Positions 1-8,796 are shown, counted from the first letter of the stretch. The stretch is 64,000 nt of DNA from R-RK-3 sp031399085 (GCA_031399085.1 JANNOQ010000099.1:62001-126000), one strand, 5' to 3'. Notes: generated from the sequence alone by a model not told the origin. A program made the numbers and translations.

Positions 1-28
1 GCCGCGCGGCTGTGACGTTCCGCGCGGC
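1..28 (-). terminator. Hairpin downstream of the Omp25-like gene
   Basis: Two perfect 9-base arms (GCCGCGCGG at 1-9 and CCGCGCGGC at 20-28) flank a 10-base loop. The hairpin begins 7 bases beyond the stop codon of the leftward outer-membrane gene, so it fits a terminator for that gene. Whether a T-run follows cannot be seen because the window ends here. Confidence 0.5.
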
Positions 29-34
29 GCTCAA

Positions 35-805
35 TTAAAAGTGGAAGTTGATCCCGACGCGGACCGTCTGGATGGTGAACTCGAAGGGCTCGCCGGCGAC
101 CGTGGCAACCGGTTGATAAACCTCTTCGTCCAGATCGGCGTAGAGATATTCGACCTTCAGGCTGACATTGTCGCGCAGCCAGGTTTCGAAGCCGCCGCCG
201 ATGACCCAGCCATCATGCGAGGAGTCGGCGGAGGCAAGGAAGCCCGTGTCGGGGATCGGACCGGGGCCCACGATCGCCGTGTCGAAATCGATATCGACCT
301 GGGCGAAGGCCCAGCCGCCTGTGACGAAGAGCAGCGTCTTGCCGAGGTCGTAGCCTAACCGGGCGCGCACGGTCGCGAAATATTCCAGCTCCATGCTCTG
401 GGTCTGGACGAACGCATCCCCCGGAGCGAAGACAAAATCGTAGGACGCGTCGCCATCTACATCGCTGCCGGCGATGTCGGCCTCGACCCCGAAGACCCAT
501 TTCGAATGCCACTGCCAGTTGTAGCCGATCTGGGCGCCGTACAGCCAGCCCTCGGGCTCATGATCGAGATCCTCATCGATCAGAAACACCGGATCGACGT
601 CGGAAGCTTCGAATTCGCCCCAGCCATAGCCAAGATGCCCCCCAAAATAGAAGCCTTCCCAATTGCGGGGCGCGGCGTAGACCTCGGGGACATCCTTGAG
701 ACTGCCGCCATTGTCATGGACATCGGCCGCGCTCGCGGGCAGGGACATGGCCGTCGCGGACATGAATGCGGCGAAGCCAAGTTGCGTTAATTTGCGGCAT
801 CTCAT
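35..805 (-). CDS. Omp25/Omp31-like outer membrane beta-barrel protein
   Basis: A 256-residue outer-membrane protein. A Sec signal peptide covers about residues 1-27 (hydrophobic core, PASA-A cleavage region), followed by alternating polar/hydrophobic strands and a C-terminal Phe (VRVGINFHF), the usual signal for BAM-assembled barrels. Internal sequence such as WEGFYFGGHLGYGWG near the mature N-terminus and the repeated YxxVRARLGYD pattern match the small eight-stranded barrels of rhizobial and Brucella Omp25/31 type. The frame is open further upstream, but the ATG at 805 is preceded by GGAGG at a workable distance and directly precedes the signal peptide. Likely structural role in the envelope; no substrate can be inferred. 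Confidence 0.88.
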   Translation of the reverse strand: MRCRKLTQLGFAAFMSATAMSLPASAADVHDNGGSLKDVPEVYAAPRNWEGFYFGGHLGYGWGEFEASDVDPVFLIDEDLDHEPEGWLYGAQIGYNWQWHSKWVFGVEADIAGSDVDGDASYDFVFAPGDAFVQTQSMELEYFATVRARLGYDLGKTLLFVTGGWAFAQVDIDFDTAIVGPGPIPDTGFLASADSSHDGWVIGGGFETWLRDNVSLKVEYLYADLDEEVYQPVATVAGEPFEFTIQTVRVGINFHF

Positions 806-1272
806 GCCAAGACCCTCCAAATCATGTTCACCGATGCCTGCGACCCTCAAACGCGGCTAACGCTTCGTTCAGGCAATCGAGAACTGCAACCTAAGATAGA
901 AACGATTCGGAGCCGCACAAAAAGAGCGGGCTTCTGAAACCAGCACATCGCTGTTGCACTTGCGCCACGGACAAGCACCGACCCGCTGAGCGACGCTACA
1001 GCCATGCTCAAATTCGCGGCAAAGCACGGATAGTTTTCCGCCACTTGCACCGGGCTTGTGAACCCTTCCTCTCCCACTAACCCGCGGGTGCGCGTCTTGG
1101 GCTGCAAACCTTTCACGCCGGCGAAATCGTCCACCCTGCTCTGACCGCTTCATGTGCGGTTAAGACTGACGCTGCCACATTTTAAGGCTTGGTCCGCGCA
1201 ATGACGGTTGTTGCGTGACGGTATTGAGCGTATTTCATGCGCGTCGCCCGCCATGGGGAATAGGTTGCTACC
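806..1272. other. Gene-free divergent intergenic region
   Basis: These 467 bases separate the leftward Omp gene from the rightward methyltransferase and should hold both promoters. I see a short hairpin around 1144-1160 (ACCGC / GCGGT) but no convincing sigma-70 pair, tRNA or conserved small gene. Open frames here have no protein-like features. Confidence 0.4.
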
Positions 1273-2025
1273 GTGAGTTGGGTCAAGTTTTGGAACGGCA
1301 AAACGACGATTTACGCTAATGCGCGGCATGAGATGGCGCATTACCGGCGGATCGCTGATGAGATCGCCGCGCTTGTGCTGGAGCGGAACGCACGCGTGCT
1401 CGATTTCGGCTGCGGCGCGGCGCTTGCAGCGGAGCGCGTCGCTGACGCTTGCGGGCATCTCTATCTCTGCGACAGCGCGGCAACGACGAGATCGGCGCTT
1501 GCCGCCCGCCTTGAAGGCCGTAACGACATAACGATTCTCGCGCCGGAGGATCTGACCAGCGTGCCAGACGGCTCGCTCGATCTCATCGTCGTCAACTCCG
1601 TCATTCAATATTTGACCCCTGACGACCTTCGCCGCGGTCTGACACTGTGGCGGGAAAAACTTAGCGGTCAGGGCCGGCTGTTAATCGCCGATGTCATTCC
1701 GCCCGGCATAGGACCGCTAAGCGACGCGGCGGCCTTACTGAAATTTGCAGCCAAGGACGGCTTTTTCTTCGCCGCCTGCGCTGGACTTGTGAAAACATTC
1801 TTCTCCGACTACCGGCAATTGCGCGCCCGCCTTGGCCTGCAAATGTTTAACGACGCCGAAATCGTCGTCCTGCTGGAGGAAAACGGCCTTACGGCGCGTC
1901 GGCATTTTCCTAATCTTGGTCACAATTCGTCACGCATGGCCTTCATGGCAACGCGCGCGCGCCTGCCAAGGCAGACCGCCAGTCGCGCAGAGGTTGCCGA
2001 CCAGCGATCCCTGCGCGGACACTGA
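1273..2025 (+). CDS. Class I SAM-dependent methyltransferase
   Basis: A 250-residue soluble protein with the Rossmann-type SAM-binding motif I (VLDFGCGAA, residues 42-50), an acidic post-I strand ending around the LYLCDSA segment, and motif IV/post-IV LDLIVVNSVIQYL near residues 97-110. This is the UbiE/COQ5-like fold (Methyltransf_11/25 type). It starts at GTG 1273. The substrate is unknown. The gene directly precedes a YfhO-type membrane protein in the same direction with under 100 bases between them, which suggests a lipid- or glycan-related target, but that is inference. Confidence 0.85.
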   Translation: MSWVKFWNGKTTIYANARHEMAHYRRIADEIAALVLERNARVLDFGCGAALAAERVADACGHLYLCDSAATTRSALAARLEGRNDITILAPEDLTSVPDGSLDLIVVNSVIQYLTPDDLRRGLTLWREKLSGQGRLLIADVIPPGIGPLSDAAALLKFAAKDGFFFAACAGLVKTFFSDYRQLRARLGLQMFNDAEIVVLLEENGLTARRHFPNLGHNSSRMAFMATRARLPRQTASRAEVADQRSLRGH

Positions 2026-2066
2026 CAGGTGCTTTGTTGAACAAGCATTGGGAACTAACGCCTTTT

Positions 2067-2126
2067 GGAGGATGTTTCATGCTTTTGAATTGGATAAATT
2101 TCACTTTGGGGATTGTTTTTGAATAG
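2067..2126 (+). promoter_or_regulatory. Strong ribosome site with possible 15-codon leader peptide
   Basis: GGAGG at 2067-2071 lies 7 bases before ATG 2079, which opens a 15-codon frame (MLLNWINFTLGIVFE, stop TAG at 2124-2126). The stop falls inside the start region of the next gene, whose own TTG start (2119) has only GGGGA at 2108-2112. The arrangement resembles a translationally coupling leader. Alternatively it could be the true start of the membrane protein followed by a frameshift. Confidence 0.35.
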
Positions 2127-4509
2127 GCCGGAGGCGGAAGTTTCGACGCTCGAAACCAAACAGCGGCGATGGTCGGTCGAGCATGGGCCGCTTGCCGACT
2201 TTGCCGAGCACGGTTACCCAACCGCCTTTGTCGGCGTCGTCGTCGGCTGGGCAATCCTTGCGCTGCCTTGGCTGCTCGGACGCGTGAGCTTGCCCTTTGA
2301 CGCCGAGGCGCATTTTTTTCCGCAGTTGCAGTTCCTGGCGCAGGCGCTGCATTCGGGGGACTCGCCATTTTGGACGCCGCAGGTCTTTGGCGGCTCCCCG
2401 CAGATCGCCGATCCACAGTCGCTGATTTTTTCACCCGCCTTTCTCTTGGCCTATTTCAATCCCGCGCCAAGCACTTGGGCGTTCGGAGTTTATGTCTTCA
2501 TTGTCATTCTCGTGGGCTGCCTATCGGTCCTCATGATCTTTAAGGATCGGGCTTGGCATCCCGCCGCCGCCGCGATGGCGGCGCTGGCGTTCGGATTCGG
2601 GGCGTCCGCCAGCGCGCGCATCCAGCATGTAACGCAGGTGCAGGGACTGGTGTTTTTCGTCATGGCGCTGTGGCTCTTGTCGCGCGCGCTGGATCGACGG
2701 TCGCCGCTCTACGGGGTGCTGGCAGGTGGCGCGGCGGCGCTCATGATCATGACGCCGGGCCAGGTTCAGTTGCTAGGCTGCTATTTGCTCGCCGGTTACG
2801 TTGTCTGTCATTGGGTCTTGAGCGCCAACTGGCGGCAATCCGTGCTGGCGTCGATCAAGCCGCTCGCGGCGGCGTCGCTTGTCGTGTTGCTTGCCGCGTC
2901 CATCCCGGTGCTGCTGATCTATTTGTTCGGCCTGGCCTCGAGCCGTCCGGTCATCGCCTTTGACGCGGTTGGAGGCACTTCGCTGCATCCGGCGTCGCTT
3001 TTGACCGCCTTCGTCGCAGACCTTTTTGGAGCGAACGACCCGTCGGTCAACTATTGGGGTCCTGGGACCGTTGGATGGACAAGTTCAGGTTTGGCGCAGA
3101 ATATGGGGCAGCTCTATATCGGGCTGCTTCCGATGCTTGCATTGTTGACCCTGAGCATAACGAAACAGGCGCCGCTGCATAAGGACATCAAATATGGCGC
3201 GTTCGCCTTAGTGTTCTGCCTGCTCTATGCGCTCGGATCGAACACGCCGGCATTCCATTTCTTTTATGACTTCCTCCCCGGCGTTCCCCTGTTCCGACGC
3301 CCGGCCGACGCGACATTCTTCATCGGCGCATTCGGGGCTATTGGAGCCGGCTATTGCCTGCATACGTTCCTGGAAAATCGGGAAAAGCATATCGGCGCCG
3401 CCCAGCTTGTCGTCCTCGTCAGCGCGCTGGCCTTTATCTTTATCGTCGGCATACTTGTTGCCAGTGCGCATGGCCATTTGACCGATGCAATCAAGCCGGT
3501 ATTAGCCTCGTGTGCGTTCGCCGCCGGCGGGCTCGGCCTCATCTATGCGACGGACCGGATGCAATTGCTGCCGGCTCCCGCCATCGTGCTGCTGGTCGCC
3601 AGCTTCATGGTGGCTGATCTCGGCGTGAATAATAGGCCGAATGAATCGACCGGCATGACAACCAGCCGATCCTCGCCATTTATTCCCGGCACGTTAAACT
3701 CGACGGTGAATTTCCTTAAGACGAAGACCATGCCGGCGCTGCCATCGGACCGCCGCGACCGGGTCGAACTCCTTGGCGTCGGCTTTAGCTGGCCCAATTC
3801 CGGCCTGACGCATGGGTACGATCATACGCTGGGGTACAACCCGCTTCGGCTTCGGCAAGTGGAGCAAGCGCTAGGCGCCGGAGACACGATCGCCGTTCCG
3901 CAGCAGCGCTGGTTCAGCCCGCTATTTCCATCCTACAACTCGCTGATGGCCGACATGATGGGGCTTCGCTACATCGTCAGTCCGGTGGCCGTGGAGACGA
4001 TCGACAAAGCGCTCAAGCCCGGCGATCTGACCCAGGTCGGCAAAACGCAGGACGGCTTCATTTACGAGAATGCCGATGCGCTGCCGCGCGTGCTGTTCCT
4101 ATCCCAATGGCGGGTCGCCGATTTTAACGCGCTGGTCAAGACTGGCCGCTGGCCGGCGTTTGATCCGCGTGAGACGGTGTTGCTCGAGCAAGCGCCAATG
4201 CTCCCCGCCGCGCGAACGAGCGGTCTTGGCGGAAGCCGTTCAAGCGCGCGGATAAGGTCGTACCGAAACACCGATATCGAAATTGAGGTGGAAGCGGACA
4301 AGCCGGGTTTCGTTGTCCTGAACGACGTTTGGCATCCTTGGTGGGTCGCCGAGGTCGATGGCAAGCCCGCGACGATCGTTCGTGCGAATGTGCTGTTCCG
4401 CGCCGTTACCGTGCCCGCGGGACGGCATCGCGTCCGCTTTAGCTTCCGGCCGGTGCAGGGCGCGATGGCCCAACTCTGGTCGATGATCTTTGGCGGCGCG
4501 AAATCCTAG
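2119..4509 (+). CDS. YfhO-family polytopic membrane protein
   Basis: A 796-residue integral membrane protein. The N-terminal two-thirds contains about a dozen hydrophobic segments. An early extracytoplasmic loop has the pattern of this family (FDAEAHFFPQ, then FGGSPQIADPQS). The last 290 or so residues form a soluble domain (GYDHTLGYNPLRLRQVEQAL; GFVVLNDVWHPWWVAEVDG; RHRVRFSFRP). This architecture matches Bacterial membrane protein YfhO (GT-C-like fold), proteins implicated in glycosylation of wall or membrane polymers in Firmicutes. The frame has no ATG start. TTG 2119, 6 bases after GGGGA, is preferred over TTG 2113. Substrate and polymer are unknown here. Confidence 0.8.
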   Translation: MNRPEAEVSTLETKQRRWSVEHGPLADFAEHGYPTAFVGVVVGWAILALPWLLGRVSLPFDAEAHFFPQLQFLAQALHSGDSPFWTPQVFGGSPQIADPQSLIFSPAFLLAYFNPAPSTWAFGVYVFIVILVGCLSVLMIFKDRAWHPAAAAMAALAFGFGASASARIQHVTQVQGLVFFVMALWLLSRALDRRSPLYGVLAGGAAALMIMTPGQVQLLGCYLLAGYVVCHWVLSANWRQSVLASIKPLAAASLVVLLAASIPVLLIYLFGLASSRPVIAFDAVGGTSLHPASLLTAFVADLFGANDPSVNYWGPGTVGWTSSGLAQNMGQLYIGLLPMLALLTLSITKQAPLHKDIKYGAFALVFCLLYALGSNTPAFHFFYDFLPGVPLFRRPADATFFIGAFGAIGAGYCLHTFLENREKHIGAAQLVVLVSALAFIFIVGILVASAHGHLTDAIKPVLASCAFAAGGLGLIYATDRMQLLPAPAIVLLVASFMVADLGVNNRPNESTGMTTSRSSPFIPGTLNSTVNFLKTKTMPALPSDRRDRVELLGVGFSWPNSGLTHGYDHTLGYNPLRLRQVEQALGAGDTIAVPQQRWFSPLFPSYNSLMADMMGLRYIVSPVAVETIDKALKPGDLTQVGKTQDGFIYENADALPRVLFLSQWRVADFNALVKTGRWPAFDPRETVLLEQAPMLPAARTSGLGGSRSSARIRSYRNTDIEIEVEADKPGFVVLNDVWHPWWVAEVDGKPATIVRANVLFRAVTVPAGRHRVRFSFRPVQGAMAQLWSMIFGGAKS

Positions 4510-4523
4510 TACAGCCCCCTTTG

Positions 4524-4607
4524 CCCGAAATCCCAGCGCAAGCTGGGATCCAGTATTTTCGAGCGATTTTAGGTGTTACTCGATCCCAGCTTGCGCTGGG
4601 ATTTCGG
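4524..4607. repeat. Dispersed palindromic repeat, copy 1
   Basis: Perfect 26-base inverted arms (4525-4550 and 4582-4607) around an AT-rich centre. Each arm contains GATCCCAGC or its complement. It is related in layout to the copies at 7235, 34935 and 41172, with an outer stem and inner GGATCCAGTA-type motif. It lies between the convergent yfhO-like and phasin genes, where it may also serve as a bidirectional terminator. Confidence 0.85.
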
Positions 4608-4712
4608 CTCTGGGGATTGCGCTGGCCGATTCCGTCTTACCCGACCGCTCACCAGCGCCTGCTGTCGCTGACTTCGATTCAAGGCTCGCAGCGCCGGCCT
4701 TGTGCTTCAGCC

Positions 4713-5159
4713 TCACATCGCGTGACGGCCGGAAACCCATTTGGCCATCAGATCGCCCATCGGCTGCATCAGCTTTGCGCTTTCCTGCGCATAGTCCGCC
4801 GCCATCTGGTTCATGAAGGCGAGCTGCCGCTGTCCAGCCTCGGCGGGCGTCTTGCAATCTGCGAATTGGCCCGGCAGGGCGAGATATTGTTCCCAGCGTT
4901 TGCCGAAGAAGCGGCATAGCTCGACCTGCTGCTCGACAAAGCGCTTAAACAGCTCCTGGCCGCTCTTCTGCCAGCTTGCCATTGCCTCGTCTTGGCTTGG
5001 GCGCACCGGTTTGTATGGGCTGACGCTCTGAGCGGGAATGGCTGTTTGCAATAGATTTTCATATTGCTTCTTCCAACTCTCCATGCCGTCAAAATACAGC
5101 TTCAGAGCCGGTCCCAAATCCGAATCGGCGCGCTGGTTTGTAGGGGCCTGTTTGTTCAT
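4713..5159 (-). CDS. Phasin-like polyhydroxyalkanoate granule protein
   Basis: A 148-residue helical, Gln/Ala/Glu-rich protein without signal peptide or membrane segment. Sequence such as MESWKKQYENLL near the N-terminus, RFVEQQVELCRFFGKRWEQY in the middle and a long amphipathic C-terminal helix fit the Phasin_2 family, which coats PHA granules and controls their size. The ATG at 5159 has GGAG 6 bases upstream, so it is chosen over an upstream TTG. A perfect palindrome containing TTGACA lies about 75 bases upstream. Family assignment is by sequence character; a helical unknown is the alternative. Confidence 0.7.
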   Translation of the reverse strand: MNKQAPTNQRADSDLGPALKLYFDGMESWKKQYENLLQTAIPAQSVSPYKPVRPSQDEAMASWQKSGQELFKRFVEQQVELCRFFGKRWEQYLALPGQFADCKTPAEAGQRQLAFMNQMAADYAQESAKLMQPMGDLMAKWVSGRHAM

Positions 5160-5232
5160 CGAATTCTCCAAAAAGCAATATTGGGCGTTGATTGTTTTTT
5201 GGTGAGCCTAGCGCAACAGGCGCAATGCTTCC

Positions 5233-5246
5233 TTGACAATTGTCAA
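5233..5246. promoter_or_regulatory. Perfect 14-base palindrome upstream of the phasin gene
   Basis: TTGACAATTGTCAA is fully self-complementary and offers a consensus -35 hexamer on both strands. It lies 74 bases upstream of the phasin start. No good -10 sits 16-18 bases away on the phasin strand, so an operator is at least as likely as a promoter. Confidence 0.4.
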
Positions 5247-5289
5247 ATGCGGCCGCGCCACTGGCAATCGCGGAACAATACCTACCGCC

Positions 5290-5991
5290 TCAGCCCGCCA
5301 GCCAATCGATGAGGGCGCGAGTGACGGCGTCTGGCTGTTCAAGCGTGGAGAGGTGGCCGCTTTGCCCTACGATCACCAGTCGCGCAGCTGCAATGCCCGC
5401 CGCGATATTCCGCGCGGCCTCTGGTGGGGTGATCGCATCGCTGTCGCCGACGAGCACGAGTGAGGGGCAGCGGATGGCGGCCAGCTGCGGACGGCTATCG
5501 GGGCGCGCCTTGATAGCCTGCTGCTGGCGGATGAAGGCCTCCGGCCCGCATTCCTCGTGCATCTGTCGGACCGTGCGGATGAGCGCTTCATCCTGCATGT
5601 GATCTGGATGAATGAGCTTGGGCAGAAGCACATCCGGGATCTGCGAAAATTGTTCCGTCCTAGCCATCGCGATCTGCGCGTCGCGGCGCTCGGTCTGCTC
5701 AGGTAGCTCGGGTGTTGCAGCGGTGTCCAGGAGCGCGAGGCGTGTGACGCGCTCCGGCGCCTGGCGCATGATTTCGAAGGCGATATAACCGCCCATCGAC
5801 AGGCCCGCTAACGCAAAGTGCGGCGGTGCGGCGGCGAGGATGTTGCGGGCGATGTCGGCCATTGTCGCGCCGCGCCGGTTGTCGGCGACCGTAACCGGGC
5901 CGAACTGCCAGAGCGCGGGCATTTGCGGAGCAAAGAGGCGAGGCGAGCACGCTAGGCCCGGGAGCAAGACAATGGGGACGCCCTCGGTCAT
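5290..5991 (-). CDS. Alpha/beta hydrolase
   Basis: A 233-residue cytoplasmic hydrolase with the nucleophile elbow GLSMGG (Ser65), the acid in VGDSDAITP (Asp185) and His213 in GQSGHLSTLEQP, a complete catalytic triad. It resembles small esterases and 3-oxoadipate enol-lactonase-like proteins. It is the last gene of the leftward acyl-CoA dehydrogenase operon, 19 bases after the dehydrogenase stop. The ATG at 5991 with GGAG 8 bases upstream is chosen over a TTG at 6018 that would overlap the upstream gene. It could act as a thioesterase or lactonase in the same pathway; the substrate is not shown. Confidence 0.85.
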   Translation of the reverse strand: MTEGVPIVLLPGLACSPRLFAPQMPALWQFGPVTVADNRRGATMADIARNILAAAPPHFALAGLSMGGYIAFEIMRQAPERVTRLALLDTAATPELPEQTERRDAQIAMARTEQFSQIPDVLLPKLIHPDHMQDEALIRTVRQMHEECGPEAFIRQQQAIKARPDSRPQLAAIRCPSLVLVGDSDAITPPEAARNIAAGIAAARLVIVGQSGHLSTLEQPDAVTRALIDWLAG

Positions 5992-6010
5992 ACGCTGCAC
6001 TCCATCGCTT

Positions 6011-7165
6011 TCAGGCAACCTCTTCGAGCAAGCCGCCCGCTTCCGACACCTTTGCCAGATGGTAGTCCGTGTCGCCGAACTGGCTTTCGATCATGGTGAG
6101 CCGCTTGAAATAATGGCCCGCCTTATACTCCATCGTCATGCCGATGCCGCCATGAAGCTGGATCGCCTGCTGGCCGACGAAGCGCGCGGAGCGGTTGATC
6201 TGCACCTTAGCCGCCGAAATCGAGGCGCGGCGTTCTCCCGGCGCGGAATTCGCCACCATTGCCGCGAGCACCGCCATCGAGCGCGCCTGTTCGAGCGCGA
6301 TCATCATGTCAACCGCGCGGTGCTGAAGCGCCTGGAAGCTGCCGATCGGCACGCCGAACTGCTTGCGCGTCTTGAGGTAATCGACGGTGAGCAAATGCAG
6401 CGCCTCCATCGCGCCGACGGCCTCGGCCGCGAGCGCGGCAATGCCGATGTCGACGATATGCTCAAGCAGGCCCAACCCTTCGCCGCGTTGTCCCAACATT
6501 GCGTCCGCGCCGATTTTGACGCCGTTCAGCGTGATCTCCGCGACGCGCTGCGCATCCTGACCCTCATAGCCGTGGATCTCGACGCCGGGCGCCTTGGCAT
6601 CGACCAGGAACAAGGAGATGCCCGATTTGTCGCGCCGCCCGCCGGAGGTTCTGGCGCTGACGATCAGCCGGTCCGCGCTGTCGCCATGCAACACCATGGC
6701 CTTATGACCGTCGAGCACGAAGCCACCCTCGGCTTCGCGGGCCGTGGTGGCCACGTCGAACAGGTCGTAGCGGGCCTGACGCTCGCCATGAGCGAGCGCG
6801 ATAATCAGCTCGCCGGCGATGATTTGCGGGATCAGCGTTTCGCGCTGCTCGGACGTGCCGCCGAGACGCAGCGCCGCCGCGCCCAAAACGACGGTGGAGA
6901 AGAAGGGCTCCAGCGTCAGCCCGCGCCCGATGGCCTCCATGACGATCATCGTCTCAAGCGGACCGCCGCCGATGCCGCCCTCGCTCTCACCAAACGGCAA
7001 GGCCGTCAGGCCCAAATTGACGTAGTCCCGCCAGACAGCCCGGCTCCAGCCGCCGGTCTCCTTCGCATACGCTTGTCGGCGCTCGAAATCGCCATAGCGG
7101 TCCTCGATCAGCCGGTCGACGCTGTCCTTGATCTGCGATTGTTCTTCAGAGAGATCGAAATCCAT
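6011..7165 (-). CDS. pimD: Acyl-CoA dehydrogenase, PimD-like
   Basis: A 384-residue FAD enzyme. The N-terminal helical domain starts MDFDLSEEQSQIKDSVDRL. A middle beta domain (ALAHGERQARYDLFDV) is followed by a C-terminal helical domain with QLHGGIGMTMEYKAGHYFKRL. The sequence closely follows proteins annotated as the small subunit of pimeloyl-CoA dehydrogenase, which with PimC oxidises dicarboxylyl- or fatty acyl-CoA thioesters. The start at 7165 gives the standard N-terminus; an in-frame extension upstream has no ribosome site. It is downstream of the PimC-like gene, separated by one repeat copy. The symbol is given by resemblance and context; another medium-chain acyl-CoA substrate is possible. 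Confidence 0.82.
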   Translation of the reverse strand: MDFDLSEEQSQIKDSVDRLIEDRYGDFERRQAYAKETGGWSRAVWRDYVNLGLTALPFGESEGGIGGGPLETMIVMEAIGRGLTLEPFFSTVVLGAAALRLGGTSEQRETLIPQIIAGELIIALAHGERQARYDLFDVATTAREAEGGFVLDGHKAMVLHGDSADRLIVSARTSGGRRDKSGISLFLVDAKAPGVEIHGYEGQDAQRVAEITLNGVKIGADAMLGQRGEGLGLLEHIVDIGIAALAAEAVGAMEALHLLTVDYLKTRKQFGVPIGSFQALQHRAVDMMIALEQARSMAVLAAMVANSAPGERRASISAAKVQINRSARFVGQQAIQLHGGIGMTMEYKAGHYFKRLTMIESQFGDTDYHLAKVSEAGGLLEEVA

Positions 7166-7234
7166 CGTCAGCCCTTGTTGCGACGCGCCAGGTTTCGAAG
7201 CGCGATGAGAAGCCATAAATCGCAGATTCTGTTA

Positions 7235-7313
7235 AAATCCCCAGGAAGGCGGGGACCCAGTCCTCCGCAGCGATCCCGGTGACTACTGGATCCCCGCTTG
7301 CGCGGGGATTTCG
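7235..7313. repeat. Dispersed palindromic repeat, copy 2
   Basis: About 79 bases with imperfect outer arms (AATCCCC / GGGGATT) and the inner ACCCAGT / ACTGGAT motif shared with the other copies. It sits in the 157-base gap between the two acyl-CoA dehydrogenase genes, inside their presumed operon, so transcripts would carry its stem-loop. Confidence 0.85.
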
Positions 7314-7322
7314 TCGGAGTGT

Positions 7323-8525
7323 TTACAGGCCCAATACAGCCTTGGAGATAATGTTATGCTGGATCTCGTTGGAGCCGCCATAGATCGAAACCTTGCGGTA
7401 GTTGAAGTAATTCTGCGCGGCGAGCCCTGCCCAGGATAGCTCTGCCAGCGGATCGTTGCTGCCGGGATCGACATCGTAGCCGCGGAAGGCCATCGCATTC
7501 GGACCGGCGGCTTCAAGCAGCAGCTCCGTCACGGTCTGTTGCAATTCCGAGCCCTTGATCTTCAGGATCGAGGACGCCGGATTGGGCCGGTCGCCGCCGC
7601 TCTTGGCCTGCTCGGCGACGACGCGCATCTGCGTCAGCTCCAGCGCCTTCAGCTCGATCTCGGCGAGCATGGCGCGCGAGCGGAAGGCGGCATTGTCCCA
7701 AACCGTACCTTCGCCAGCCGGAGTGGACTTCGCGATCTCCTTGAGGCGGGCGAGCCGCTGCTTGGTGATGCCGACGCGGGCGATACCGGTGCGCTCATTC
7801 GCCAGCAGGAATTTGGCATAATCCCAGCCTTTATTTTCCTCGCCTACCAAGTTCCCCACTGGCACCTTGACGTCGTCGAGGAAAACCTCGTTGACCTCGT
7901 GCCTTCCGTCGATGGTGATGATGGGGCGGACGACCACACCCGGTGTCGCCATGTCGATTAGCAGGAAAGAGATGCCCATCTGCTTCTTGGCTTCCGGATC
8001 GGTCCGCACCAGGCAGAAAATCCAGTTGGCATATTGGGCGAGCGTGGTCCAGGTCTTCTGGCCGGTGACAATGTAATGGTCGCCGTCGCGGATGGCGCGG
8101 GTCTTCAGCGAGGCAAGATCGGAGCCGGCGCCGGGTTCGGAGAAGCCCTGCGCCCACCAATCGTCGAGATTGGCTATGCGCGGCAGGAACTGGCGTTTCT
8201 GTTCCTCAGAGCCGAAGGCGGCGATGACCGGGCCGACCATGTCGACATTGAACGCCAGAGGCTGCGGCACGGAGTTAAACTGCATCTCCTCCAGGAAAAT
8301 ATAGTGCTGCACCGGCGTCCAGGGCTGACCGCCCCAGGCGAGCGGCCAGCGCGGCGTCGCCCAGCCCTTGGCGTTCAGGATGCGCTGCGTGGTGACCATG
8401 TCCTCGCGCGAGACTTCTTCGCCCTCCGCCAGCTTATGGCGAATCTCCGCCGGGATCTGCGTGCGGAAAAACTGCCGCACTTCGTTGCGGAAGCCGATTT
8501 CTTCGTTGGTGAAGCGGAGATCCAT
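7323..8525 (-). CDS. pimC: Acyl-CoA dehydrogenase, PimC-like
   Basis: A 400-residue FAD-dependent acyl-CoA dehydrogenase with the standard order: helical N-domain (MDLRFTNEEIGFRNEVRQFF), flavin-contacting middle domain (QGFSEPGAGSDLASLKTRA; GQKTWTTLAQYANW) and helical C-domain ending YGGSNEIQHNIISKAVLGL. It resembles the large subunit of pimeloyl-CoA dehydrogenase. The position equivalent to the MCAD-type catalytic Glu in YEG is Gly (YGG), as in many members of this subgroup, so the base must lie elsewhere. First major gene of the leftward operon facing the IclR gene; the operator-like repeat at 8814 lies about 290 bases upstream. Confidence 0.84.
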   Translation of the reverse strand: MDLRFTNEEIGFRNEVRQFFRTQIPAEIRHKLAEGEEVSREDMVTTQRILNAKGWATPRWPLAWGGQPWTPVQHYIFLEEMQFNSVPQPLAFNVDMVGPVIAAFGSEEQKRQFLPRIANLDDWWAQGFSEPGAGSDLASLKTRAIRDGDHYIVTGQKTWTTLAQYANWIFCLVRTDPEAKKQMGISFLLIDMATPGVVVRPIITIDGRHEVNEVFLDDVKVPVGNLVGEENKGWDYAKFLLANERTGIARVGITKQRLARLKEIAKSTPAGEGTVWDNAAFRSRAMLAEIELKALELTQMRVVAEQAKSGGDRPNPASSILKIKGSELQQTVTELLLEAAGPNAMAFRGYDVDPGSNDPLAELSWAGLAAQNYFNYRKVSIYGGSNEIQHNIISKAVLGL

Positions 8526-8537
8526 GGACGCAAGCCT

Positions 8538-8675
8538 TCAGTTGATGGTCACGGAATGGGCGGCGGTGAGGAGCATTGAGCGCAGCCAGGCATGGCCCAC
8601 CGGCGGCGTCACCCGGCGGATGGCTGCGCTATCGCGTGCGGCTGGGAACGCCTTTTGCGGCGTCATTTTCTGCAT
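8538..8675 (-). CDS. Possible 45-residue ORF upstream of the PimC-like gene
   Basis: A short frame (MQKMTPQKAFPAARDS...) starts at an ATG with GAGG 8 bases upstream and ends 12 bases before the PimC-like start. It has no membrane segment and no family I recognise. The ribosome site and position argue for translation, perhaps as a leader of the operon. The length argues caution. Confidence 0.3.
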   Translation of the reverse strand: MQKMTPQKAFPAARDSAAIRRVTPPVGHAWLRSMLLTAAHSVTIN

Positions 8676-8796
8676 CTGCGTTTCCTCTTCGTCACGATAC
8701 ACGCCGTGCCGCGACCTCACAATCCGGCTTAGCGCGCTCGATCGGCATTTTTGCGTCAGCCGGCGTGCAAACAAACCGGGAAGCCGATGCACGCGG

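Noticed and set aside
5840..7282. Long rightward open frame (480 codons) opposite the PimD-like gene
   Set aside because: It lies entirely antisense to a clear acyl-CoA dehydrogenase and hydrolase, is rich in Arg/His/Asp/Ala as expected of a GC-rich shadow frame, and shows no family motif.
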